64,000 nt of DNA from Verrucomicrobiota bacterium (lineage in GTDB: Bacteria; Verrucomicrobiota; Verrucomicrobiia; Chthoniobacterales; UBA6821), in assembly GCA_021413925.1 (NCBI GenBank), contig JAIOPL010000016.1, forward strand, positions 21,499 to 85,498. The letters are read 5' to 3'. Every line of letters begins with the position of its first letter. The first letter of the stretch is position 1. Below are positions 17,370 to 25,327 of the stretch, piece after piece. Under the pieces are notes generated by a model. That model had not been told where the DNA came from. It saw nothing but the letters and a program-made list of their open reading frames with translations, and made no database searches. Made by a program: the position numbers and the translations under genes.

Positions 17370-18224
17370 ATGGCACCTCGTTCTTCGAAGCCAGTTAGCG
17401 CGGTTGCAAAAACCGAAGACCTCTACCGAGCGGAGTCGCGCGGGAGCGATCTCCACATGTTTGGACGGGCTCTCTACCTGCCTGGTGGATGGCACGGCCC
17501 GCGAAGTCAGAATGTGTTTTTTCTCATCACGATTTTGGAAGGCAGTGTCGAGATCAACTACAATAGCCGCCGGATTCAGCTTGGATCTGGCGAAGGAGTC
17601 ATCCTGCCTCCCCGTGGAATGGAGTTCTTCCGTTTTGATCCGGATGTTAAAAGCGTCCACCACTGGTGCCAGATTGCGCCGAGCCTCACAAACAGGCACG
17701 AACGCGAACTCATCGGGTTGGCTAGTCACCCCTCGCCCGTTCCGGCCTCCGTCAACATCCTTATCGAGGAAGGGCTCTCCATCCCAGTTAATCCAGGCCC
17801 GCACTTGAACCTCGCGATGCAGATCCTTGCAAAAGCCTGTCTGCTTCGCTTTGCGGCCCAGGCCTCCGAAAACATTTCAACAAAGCAACCCCGCCACCAG
17901 GCCGTGGAGCGGGCGCTCGAAGCGGTCTCCATGAACCCCGCGAGATTCCGCAGCGCCGAGGACCTCGCCCACCACTGCGGGATTTCCTACTCTCGCCTTC
18001 GAAAACTTTTTCAGGACGATCAAGGCGAGACCCCCACGGCCATGATCTGGCGCTTAAAGGCCGATCAAGCGATTCAACTGATCCGCGCCACCGGCCTAAC
18101 CTTGGCCGAAGTCGCGGAACAGTGCGGCTTCTCCAACGCTTTCCACCTCTCCAGATGCGTCAAAGATCGCACAGGAATCCCCCCCCGCGAACTCCGGAAA
18201 ACCGAACAGGCAACTGGACGATGA
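17370..18224 (+). CDS. AraC-family regulator, divergent from the desaturase
   Basis: About 284 residues if started at ATG 17370 (MAPRSSKPVSAV). A TTG at 17361 sits 4 bp after a GGAGG (17352-17356) and may be the true start, since the ATG is 13 bp away. The N-terminal cupin sensor includes FFLITILEGSVEINY. The C-terminal AraC domain shows LAHHCGISYSRLRKLFQDD and VAEQCGFSNAFHLSRCVKD. It probably controls the divergent desaturase. Confidence 0.83.
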   Translation: MAPRSSKPVSAVAKTEDLYRAESRGSDLHMFGRALYLPGGWHGPRSQNVFFLITILEGSVEINYNSRRIQLGSGEGVILPPRGMEFFRFDPDVKSVHHWCQIAPSLTNRHERELIGLASHPSPVPASVNILIEEGLSIPVNPGPHLNLAMQILAKACLLRFAAQASENISTKQPRHQAVERALEAVSMNPARFRSAEDLAHHCGISYSRLRKLFQDDQGETPTAMIWRLKADQAIQLIRATGLTLAEVAEQCGFSNAFHLSRCVKDRTGIPPRELRKTEQATGR

Positions 18225-18326
18225 TTGCCGAACGCGGTGTTCCTCTGCAGCCGCACTTGCGGCTGGAGGCGTGTATCGTCATCACTCACATGAGACAGCG
18301 AGGAGCCATTTTTGCTTATGCTCCAG

Positions 18327-19112
18327 CTATTGATCCGCCTGCCATGAGGGCTTGTTCTGGAAGACCCATTTGTAGTACTCGGCTCGTTCAAGTTTCACGG
18401 CGGAGGATTCATCCAGATAGAACTTCGCATCCGGATGCATCTGGAGGATCGAAGCGGGATTGCTTCCTGTGATCGGGCCCTCCGTGGCACCGGCAACCGC
18501 ATCGGCTTTTCCCTCACCGAAGGCGAGCAGCACCACCGAGCGGCTCTCCATGATGGTGCCGATCCCCATGGTGATGACATGGTGGGGGACATCCTCCGGC
18601 TTGTCGAAGAAGCGGGCGTTGTCCTCGCGGGTACGCTGGGTAAGGGTCTTGATGCGGGTGCGGGAAGCGAGCGAGGAGCCATGCTCGTTGAAGCCGATGT
18701 GGCCGTCCGAGCCGATTCCGAGAACCTGCAGGTCGATTCCTCCCGCATCGCGGATCGCCTGCTCATAGGCGGCGCAATGGGCCGGCACATCCTTGGTCAG
18801 ACCGTCGGGAAGATGGATGTTGTCCCGCGGAATATTCACCCCGTGGAAGAAATTCTCCTCCATGAAGAGGTGGTAGGATGCGGCATGGTCGGGGGCTAGG
18901 CCGAGGTACTCATCAAGGTTGAAGGTCCGGACCCGGGAGAGGTTGAGCCCCTCCTCTCGGTGCATGCGGATGAGTTCCTTGTAGAGGGTCACGGGTGTGC
19001 TTCCGGTGGCAAGTCCCAGGACGGCATCGGGCTTTTCACGCACGAGACGGGCGATGCGGCGCGCGGCGAGGTGAGAGGCGGCGGCTGGATCTGGCGTGAT
19101 GATGAGTTCCAT
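18327..19112 (-). CDS. nagB: Glucosamine-6-phosphate deaminase NagB
   Basis: 261 residues, close to E. coli NagB (266). Family marks are GLATGSTPVTLYKEL near residue 33, FNLDEYLGL, and the catalytic GIGSDGHIGFNEHGSS. It converts glucosamine-6-phosphate to fructose-6-phosphate and ammonia in the cytoplasm. It lies 37 bp downstream of a PIG-L deacetylase on the same strand, so the pair could remove the acetyl group from, and then catabolise, amino sugars. It converges with the AraC gene ending at 18224. Confidence 0.95.
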   Translation of the reverse strand: MELIITPDPAAASHLAARRIARLVREKPDAVLGLATGSTPVTLYKELIRMHREEGLNLSRVRTFNLDEYLGLAPDHAASYHLFMEENFFHGVNIPRDNIHLPDGLTKDVPAHCAAYEQAIRDAGGIDLQVLGIGSDGHIGFNEHGSSLASRTRIKTLTQRTREDNARFFDKPEDVPHHVITMGIGTIMESRSVVLLAFGEGKADAVAGATEGPITGSNPASILQMHPDAKFYLDESSAVKLERAEYYKWVFQNKPSWQADQ

Positions 19113-19149
19113 GGTGAAGGGGTTTCGGAATGCCTGAATCGGGGTGTGA

Positions 19150-20025
19150 TTATTGGGTCAGGGCACGTGCAAGCTTGATCCGGATGTCATCTCGGAAGCG
19201 GTCGACGTGACTCAGCGTGTAATCGAGAAGATCGGAGGTCTCGGCCCCGATCATCGGTGAGAGATCCATGGCGAAGGCGGCCTCGGTGAGGTCGTCTCCG
19301 GTGTGGGAATCCAGGAGAGTGGCGTTGGCCCGGCGTCTGCCCGCCACGGCAAGATCATAACGCTTCCCGCCGGCGATCTGGGAATCGAAGAGTCCGTTCA
19401 GGGAGGCCGCCAGATGGCCGTGCCCTCCGAGATCCTGAACGACCTTGTCCCCGTCCTCCATCCAGTCGAGGCCGCGCCACATCTCGCAGCCGAGTAGCTT
19501 GGCCGGACGGTGCGCCGGGGAAACTTCCCTGAGTGCCTCGAGCACGGCGACGAGGACACGGAGATGGGTCTCGTGCTTGTCGGCAGGATTGTGCGTGTAG
19601 ATAACGGAGGGCTTCATCCTGAGAAGGAGCGCCACCAGATCGGAGACCATGGGGCCTCCGATGGGTTGCGAGATTTCCCTGCTGGGATAGCCGAGTTGGG
19701 CCACAAAGGAATATCGTCCAGCAAGGGCCGCCGTTCGCTGCTCCTGCATCCGAATTGCCGATAGATCGGAGGGCAATACCGCTGCATAGGGGCCGTCATG
19801 GGCACTTCCCGCCCCGTCGGTGCAGGTGATCCCGCCGAACCATTTCTCCGTGGAATAAAAGCACTCGGCGATCCCATGGAAGGCCATGAACTCAAGGTCA
19901 TCCTGATGAGCTCCAATCCCAAGGTGCGTCGTGCGGGAGATGGCGGAATCCTCGGCCCGGCCGTCCGGGATAAAGAGGTCGCGCACTCGGGGGAAGGGAG
20001 TCTGGGAGGAGCCGCTACCGTTCAT
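19150..20025 (-). CDS. PIG-L family deacetylase
   Basis: 291 residues with the zinc-site motif GAHQDDLE (family consensus AHPDDE) near residue 36 and HNPADKHETH near residue 144, the PIG-L/LmbE pattern. Members remove acetyl groups from GlcNAc-containing substrates. Immediately upstream of nagB, it may produce a free amino sugar for NagB after phosphorylation. No signal peptide is seen, so it is likely cytoplasmic. The precise substrate is unknown. Confidence 0.85.
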   Translation of the reverse strand: MNGSGSSQTPFPRVRDLFIPDGRAEDSAISRTTHLGIGAHQDDLEFMAFHGIAECFYSTEKWFGGITCTDGAGSAHDGPYAAVLPSDLSAIRMQEQRTAALAGRYSFVAQLGYPSREISQPIGGPMVSDLVALLLRMKPSVIYTHNPADKHETHLRVLVAVLEALREVSPAHRPAKLLGCEMWRGLDWMEDGDKVVQDLGGHGHLAASLNGLFDSQIAGGKRYDLAVAGRRRANATLLDSHTGDDLTEAAFAMDLSPMIGAETSDLLDYTLSHVDRFRDDIRIKLARALTQ

Positions 20026-20246
20026 GAATATAACTATTCTTCAGGATGGTGGCTAAAAAAGCCAGCCAACAGACGCATTCCCTCATGGGAAGGGAGTCGG
20101 GAAGCGCGCAGGTGAGGAATAAACATGGAAAAGTGAAAGGGTGAAAGGCGGGGAGTATGATGAGGAATGAAGGGACTAATTTCGGCAGCCTACCGCGCCG
20201 GCTCCAACCGGCCAGCTTGAGATTTTCCTCCGCCTCCGCCTTTTCC
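20026..20246. other. Intergenic region with a GTGAAAGGGTGAAAGG repeat
   Basis: 220 bp between two minus-strand genes. It carries GAAAAGTGAAAGGGTGAAAG at about 20128-20147, which resembles sequences near 27527-27560 (TTAAAAGGTGAAAGGTTG) and, inverted, near 29981-30010. Nothing else was recognised. Confidence 0.35.
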
Positions 20247-21365
20247 TTACTGGGAGTCGACAAAGCGGCGCATCACCTCTTCCTGATCCTCGATGCTGGC
20301 GACCAGTGCCAACTGTGTGCGGCATCGTTCGAGATTATGGGAGGCGTGCTTGGTCTTGAAGTAGACATCCCCCTCCAGATAGTCCGTCAGGAAACGGATG
20401 CCTACCTCGAGAGAGATCAGCTTACCGGAGAAGGGGAGATGGGCTTTTTCGGCCTCGTTGAGGAAGCCGCCAGCCGAGGACAGATAGCCCCGGACCAGCG
20501 CCTCGAACATCGGCATCTGCATACGCACCTTGGAGAGGTCGGTCTCATCCTCGGCCGCCGGACTGGTGGCCGTCCGCACCATGTCACCGAAGTCGTAGAG
20601 GGCAAGTCCCGGCATCACCGTGTCGAGATCGATGACGCAGATGCCAGTCTCCGTGGCGTCGTCGACCATCACATTGTTGAGCTTGGTGTCGTTGTGGGTG
20701 ATCCGCTCGGGGATCTCACCTTTCCCATGGAGGTCGAGCAGGACATCCACGAGAGCCTCGCGTTCCCGGAGGAAATCCCATTCCCGCTGCACCGAGGAGA
20801 GGCGCCCCTTGGGATCCGCTTCGACCGTCGCGCGGAGCTTCTCGAAGCGGGAGCGGGTGTTGTGAAAATCAGGGATCGTCTCGTGCAGACGAGGGCCCTT
20901 CAGACCCGCTACAAGGCGCTGGAATTCCCCGAACGCCTTCGCCACCTCCGTGGCTTGGCGGGCGTTGCGGATGATGTCGTAGGTGCGGGACCCCTCGATG
21001 AAGGGATAGCAGCGCCAGATGCCGCCCTGCTCATCCCGGACATGGGAGTAACCCTGCTTCGTGCGGATCACCGTGAGCACACAGCGCGACGGATCGGCGA
21101 CATCCGCCTCGATCAGGCGCCTGTATCCTTCGTCTGTCACCCGCAGGATATTCTCCATCACGGCTTCCGGGTCCTTGAAGATCTGCGTATTGATGCGCTG
21201 GATGATGTAGCGGACCCGTGTCCCGGCCTGGCTGTAGGTGGTGACGAAGGTATCGTTGATATGGCCGCTTCCGTAGGGCTGGCTCTCGAGGAGCGTTCCG
21301 TAGATTTGGAAGTGCTCCGCCACCTTCGCGATGGCTTCCTTGGTCATGGCGACGCCGGTGCTCAT
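20247..21365 (-). CDS. N-acetylhexosamine 1-kinase-like sugar kinase (APH fold)
   Basis: 372 residues of the aminoglycoside-phosphotransferase fold. The catalytic loop ITHNDTKLNNVMVDD and the metal-binding VIDLDTVMPG match NahK-type N-acetylhexosamine kinases (about 360 residues). It would phosphorylate GlcNAc, GalNAc or a related sugar at C1. Its start overlaps the stop of the nucleotidyltransferase gene (ATGA at 21362-21365), which indicates coupled translation and a joint role: kinase makes a sugar-1-phosphate, transferase activates it. Old annotations call this family mucin desulfatase, which is not supported by the fold. Confidence 0.8.
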   Translation of the reverse strand: MSTGVAMTKEAIAKVAEHFQIYGTLLESQPYGSGHINDTFVTTYSQAGTRVRYIIQRINTQIFKDPEAVMENILRVTDEGYRRLIEADVADPSRCVLTVIRTKQGYSHVRDEQGGIWRCYPFIEGSRTYDIIRNARQATEVAKAFGEFQRLVAGLKGPRLHETIPDFHNTRSRFEKLRATVEADPKGRLSSVQREWDFLREREALVDVLLDLHGKGEIPERITHNDTKLNNVMVDDATETGICVIDLDTVMPGLALYDFGDMVRTATSPAAEDETDLSKVRMQMPMFEALVRGYLSSAGGFLNEAEKAHLPFSGKLISLEVGIRFLTDYLEGDVYFKTKHASHNLERCRTQLALVASIEDQEEVMRRFVDSQ

Positions 21366-22285
21366 GAATGGAGCGTCATGAGGGGTGTCGGGTAGAGGCC
21401 TTCCCTCACCATCCTACCGATAGCCGCGGCCACCGCATCACGATCCTCCCGGTAGGTCACGCCGTACCATTGCCCGGCGGAGCGGAGCACCGAGGTCTCG
21501 GCGGCACCCGTTGCCATCATCGAGGTGACCGCGCTCGGGATGTAGAACTCCGACTTCGCGGAGGCCAGCCCCCCCTCCATCAGGAAAGTTGTGAAGAGAT
21601 GGCCGAGCATCGGGAAGATCGCCGGGGTGAATCCCCAGAAGTTCATCGAGACCATCTCATTCCCGGTGAAAGTCCGCCAGACTCCATGTGTGTCCGTTCC
21701 GGTGATCACTCCATCCTCTCCGCGCCGAATGCCGGAGCACTCCTCCACGCCCAGCAGTTTCCCCTCGGGAGAGAGTTCACAGATGCCGCGCGACACCTCG
21801 CCGTGCTCCGAGAGGGTGTTGACGAGGGGATAGGCCACCATCGAGAAGTGGGCCGGCGTTCCCGCGATCACTCCCCGGAGATAATCGGCCATGACGGCGA
21901 AGGCCTCCCTCCCGTAGAAATCATCCGCATTGACCATCAGGAACGGCTCATGGATCTGATTGCGGGCGCACCAGACGGCGTGTCCGGTGCCCCAGGGCTT
22001 TTCGCGTTCGGGAGGCAGGGAAAAACCCTCCGGAAGTTCGTTCAGCTCCTGGTAGGCGATGCCGATCTCAACCTTGCCTTCGTAGCGGGAGACGACGATC
22101 CGGCGGAACTCCTCCTCGAAATCACGCCTGATCACAAAAACCACCTTGCCGAAGCCGGAGGCAAGCGCATCGTGCACCGAATAATCGAGAACAACCTCCC
22201 CAGAGGGGCCGACCGGATCGATCTGTTTCAGACCTCTATAACGGCTCCCCATCCCGGCGGCCAAAACAAGTAACGTAGGTTTCAT
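21362..22285 (-). CDS. Sugar-1-phosphate nucleotidyltransferase
   Basis: About 307 residues from ATG 22285 (MKPTLLVLAAGMGSRY); a further upstream in-frame ATG lacks a family match. The signature LAAGMGSRYRGLKQIDPVG is the nucleotide-binding loop, and VNADDFYG is the metal-binding Asp motif (related enzymes have DxD here). It would activate a sugar-1-phosphate to an NDP-sugar. It is translationally coupled to the downstream NahK-like kinase. This two-gene module may scavenge hexosamines for the cell envelope. Confidence 0.82.
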   Translation of the reverse strand: MKPTLLVLAAGMGSRYRGLKQIDPVGPSGEVVLDYSVHDALASGFGKVVFVIRRDFEEEFRRIVVSRYEGKVEIGIAYQELNELPEGFSLPPEREKPWGTGHAVWCARNQIHEPFLMVNADDFYGREAFAVMADYLRGVIAGTPAHFSMVAYPLVNTLSEHGEVSRGICELSPEGKLLGVEECSGIRRGEDGVITGTDTHGVWRTFTGNEMVSMNFWGFTPAIFPMLGHLFTTFLMEGGLASAKSEFYIPSAVTSMMATGAAETSVLRSAGQWYGVTYREDRDAVAAAIGRMVREGLYPTPLMTLHS

Positions 22286-22418
22286 GTAATATTCCATTGA
22301 ACCCATGACCGGGCCCGGGATGCAATTCCCAACTCAGGGAAACTTTTTACAATCCCGGGAAAACCCAACCCCGGATGAAAAAGATTCTACTCTCTCGAAA
22401 GCCTTGGTCAGCGACTGA

Positions 22419-23111
22419 CTAATCGATCAATAAAACCGTCAGACGCTTCGGTCCGTGAGCTCCCAGAACAAGGATGCGCTCGATATCGCCGGTGCGCGAT
22501 GGACCGGTGATGAAGGAGATGAATGAGGGAAACTGCTTCCCATATTTCTGCTTCACGTACTCAAAGGCAGCAGTGAGGTCGGGAACTATCTGGGAGGTTC
22601 TGGCTATCACGATGTGATGGGGCGGAAGGACAGAGAGAGCCCGGCCTCCGGCACTCTCAACAGAGACCATGATGCCACCGGTCTGGGCAACAAGAACCTC
22701 ACAGCCGGTCAAACCAGCATCGCATGACTCGAGGTCGTCGATCGAATAACCCTTCTCTGTCCTGACAACGGGAAGACCAATCCCTTCCAGCAGGGCATCC
22801 GTATCGTGATGGGAGTGGCTGCCTATCTTCTTCCATCCGCTCTCACCCGCGATCTTCGTGAACAGCTCGCGTGCTGCGGTAACCGTCGGAACCCGGTGGA
22901 ACTCGGTTGTCAGCCCCTCAGAAATCTTGGCGAAGAGATCGATACGCTCTGGAAGTGTCTCCCCAACCTTAGGGAGCCACTCACGCTGTGCATGGCCGTT
23001 GTGATCAGCAGCAGCTTCGCTCTGAGAGTGCGAGGTATGCGGACGAGGTGCCGGATTATTGCGCAGGGCCTCGCGGATCCGACCCAAGATGATGGCGCGT
23101 CCTCCGGTCAT
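22419..23111 (-). CDS. lutC: Lactate utilization protein LutC
   Basis: About 230 residues from ATG 23111 (MTGGRAIILGRIREAL), chosen because it overlaps the lutB stop by ATGA; longer in-frame starts exist. It is a LUD-domain protein with the family's CEVLVAQTGGIMVSVE and ARTSQIVPDL segments. With LutA and LutB it oxidises L-lactate to pyruvate. It is the last gene of lutABC. Confidence 0.93.
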   Translation of the reverse strand: MTGGRAIILGRIREALRNNPAPRPHTSHSQSEAAADHNGHAQREWLPKVGETLPERIDLFAKISEGLTTEFHRVPTVTAARELFTKIAGESGWKKIGSHSHHDTDALLEGIGLPVVRTEKGYSIDDLESCDAGLTGCEVLVAQTGGIMVSVESAGGRALSVLPPHHIVIARTSQIVPDLTAAFEYVKQKYGKQFPSFISFITGPSRTGDIERILVLGAHGPKRLTVLLID

Positions 23112-24514
23112 GGCTTGCCCTTTCGTTGTTTCTTCCACTGCTCGTGGAAGGACTGGGGTGCCAGCGTGGGAAATTTCCGTGAGCCGGTCCAGGCGCGAAG
23201 CGGATCGAGGATCGTCCCGTTCACCAAACCCTGAAGCGGTTGGAAGACACGCCCGAAGACAACGGCCAGGCGATAGAGGGCGGGATGCCCCATCATAAGT
23301 GAGAAGCCTCCGAAAGCGACTTTCTCACCGACCGCCGGGGAGGCTTTGGCACCATTGCGGCGGTTCTGCAGCAGGTGATGGTGCAGGTCGATCTTCACCG
23401 GGCAGGCCTCGGTGCACGCGCCGCAGAGCGAGGAGGCGGCGGAGAGGTGCTTCCAGTCCTTAAGACCTCGCAGGTGAGGCGTGATGACCGAGCCGATCGG
23501 ACCGCCGTAGGTGGTTCCGTAGCTGTAGCCGCCCACGTTCTTGAAGATGGGACAGACATTCAAACAAGCTCCGCAGCGGATACACCCCAGCGAATCACGC
23601 TGCTCGGCATCGGCGAGGAGCTCGGTGCGGCGGTTGTCCAGAAGGACGATATGCATCTGCTCGGGGCCATCAGGCTCGCCCGGTTGGCGGGGGCCCGAGT
23701 ACATGGTGTTGTAGCAGGTCATGGTCTGCCCGGCTCCGGCGGTGGCGAGCATCGGCAGGAAGAGGGAGAGATCCTCGAGCTTCGGGAGCACCTTTTCGAT
23801 GCCGAGCAGGGCGACATGGATCCTGGGAAGCGAGGTGGTGAGGCGGGCATTCCCCTCGTTCTCGGTGATGGAGATCATGCCGGTCTCCGCCACGGCGAAG
23901 TTCGTGCCGCTGATGCCCATGTCGGCCTCGCAGTATTTCCGGCGCATCACGTCGCGCGCGATCATGGTCAGCTTCTCGGGCTCATCTGTTGGCTCGGAAC
24001 CCAGCTCTTTCTGGAAGAGATCGCTAATCTGCCTCCGCGTGAGGTGCATCGCGGGGAAGACAAGGTGGAAGGGAGCCTCCTTGCGGAGCTGCACGATGTA
24101 CTCGCCGAGATCCGACTCGAAGACGCCAAAGCCCTCCTTCTCGAGGGCATCGTTCAGGTGAATCTCCTCGCTGGTCATCGTCTTGGACTTGATGATGGAG
24201 CGGACGCCGTTCTCCTTGGCTACCTTGAGGATGTATTCCCGGGCTGCCTCGGCGTTCGGGGCCCAGAAGACCTTGGCACCGCGAGCGGTGATCTTCTGCT
24301 CGAACTCGAGGAGGTATTTGTCCAGATGGTTGACCGCCTCGTACTTTATCTCAGCGGCAAGGTCTCGGGCCCCCTGCCAGTCCTGAAAGTTGGCCTTGTT
24401 TTGGTCACGTTTTAGGTAGTAGCCGCTCATGCCTTTCTGAATAAAGGCACGGAAGCCCTTGTCCGCCGTGTAGCGGCGGGAAAGCGTCTGGAAATCGGCG
24501 GACTGCGTGGCCAT
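23108..24514 (-). CDS. lutB: Lactate utilization iron-sulfur protein LutB
   Basis: 468 residues, typical for LutB. An N-terminal LUD domain (KSKTMTSEEIHLNDAL) is followed by two 4Fe-4S clusters, CIRCGACLNVCP and CGACTEACP. It accepts electrons in the LutABC lactate oxidation complex. The gene lies 3 bp after lutA and overlaps lutC. Its position right beside a rhamnose/fucose-type cluster suggests that lactate formed from lactaldehyde is its substrate in vivo. Confidence 0.95.
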   Translation of the reverse strand: MATQSADFQTLSRRYTADKGFRAFIQKGMSGYYLKRDQNKANFQDWQGARDLAAEIKYEAVNHLDKYLLEFEQKITARGAKVFWAPNAEAAREYILKVAKENGVRSIIKSKTMTSEEIHLNDALEKEGFGVFESDLGEYIVQLRKEAPFHLVFPAMHLTRRQISDLFQKELGSEPTDEPEKLTMIARDVMRRKYCEADMGISGTNFAVAETGMISITENEGNARLTTSLPRIHVALLGIEKVLPKLEDLSLFLPMLATAGAGQTMTCYNTMYSGPRQPGEPDGPEQMHIVLLDNRRTELLADAEQRDSLGCIRCGACLNVCPIFKNVGGYSYGTTYGGPIGSVITPHLRGLKDWKHLSAASSLCGACTEACPVKIDLHHHLLQNRRNGAKASPAVGEKVAFGGFSLMMGHPALYRLAVVFGRVFQPLQGLVNGTILDPLRAWTGSRKFPTLAPQSFHEQWKKQRKGKP

Positions 24515-24517
24515 GGG

Positions 24518-25234
24518 TTACTTCGATGCCAATATTTCCGCGAGGTGAAGGCTGCGGATGCCGCTCTTCTCCTTCTCGAGCATCCCGCGGATCTGCATCA
24601 GGCAGCTGGAGTCGTTGGAGACCACGGTGTCGGCGCCGGTCTCAAGGATCGAAGCGCACTTCACCTCGTCCATAGCGGTCGAGATCGGGGCATATTTGAC
24701 GGCAAAGGTGCCTCCGAAGCCACAGCAAGTCTCGGCTTCGCACATTTCCACCAACTCCAGTCCCTTCACATTAGAAAGCAGGGCACGCGGTTCACTCTTG
24801 ATCCCGAGCTCACGCAGTCCGTGGCAGCCGTCGTGGAAGGTCACTTTCCCCTCGAATTTGGCCCCGACATCGGTGACGCCGAGCACATTCACAAGGAAGC
24901 TCGAGAACTCGTGGGTCTTTGCAGCCAATTCCCGTGCCTCGAGCTCATCGGGCTCCCCCTTGAAGAGATCGGGGTAGAAGACCTTGATCATCGTAACGCA
25001 GGAGCCGGAAGGCCCGACCACGACTTCGGCATCGCGGAAGGCCTTCATCGTGACGCGGGCCGCCGACCGGGCCTCGTCCCAGTAGCCTGAGTTGAATGGG
25101 GGCTGCCCGCAGCAGCTCTGGCCCTCGGGAAAGAGGACCTCGTGGCCCAGTCCCTCGAGCACGCGCACCACCGACCAGGCCACTTTCGGGTAGAGCTGGT
25201 CGACGAAGCAGGGAACGAAGAGGGAAATGCGCAC
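24518..25234 (-). CDS. lutA: Lactate utilization protein LutA (Fe-S oxidoreductase)
   Basis: 238 residues with a GTG start at 25234 (RISLFVPCFVDQLYP). It carries the two CCG-type cysteine-rich motifs, GQSCCGQPPFNSG and AETCCGFGGTFA. It is the first gene of lutABC. A copy of the dispersed GGCTGAAGG repeat (25248-25275) sits just upstream, between it and the end of the rhamnulose-phosphate aldolase gene. Confidence 0.94.
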   Translation of the reverse strand: MRISLFVPCFVDQLYPKVAWSVVRVLEGLGHEVLFPEGQSCCGQPPFNSGYWDEARSAARVTMKAFRDAEVVVGPSGSCVTMIKVFYPDLFKGEPDELEARELAAKTHEFSSFLVNVLGVTDVGAKFEGKVTFHDGCHGLRELGIKSEPRALLSNVKGLELVEMCEAETCCGFGGTFAVKYAPISTAMDEVKCASILETGADTVVSNDSSCLMQIRGMLEKEKSGIRSLHLAEILASK

Positions 25235-25247
25235 GAAGAATCAGGGG

Positions 25248-25275
25248 TTTAGGCTGAAGGCCATTAGACTATTAG
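25248..25275 (+). repeat. Copy of the dispersed GGCTGAAGG repeat
   Basis: TTTAGGCTGAAGG followed by CCATTAGACTATTAG, between lutA and the bifunctional aldolase gene. It shares its first half exactly with the 15340 copy. Confidence 0.55.
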
Positions 25276-25327
25276 CACAGAAAGGGGTCATCCGGATGAC
25301 AATTCATCCGAGCAACCCGCAAATCTG

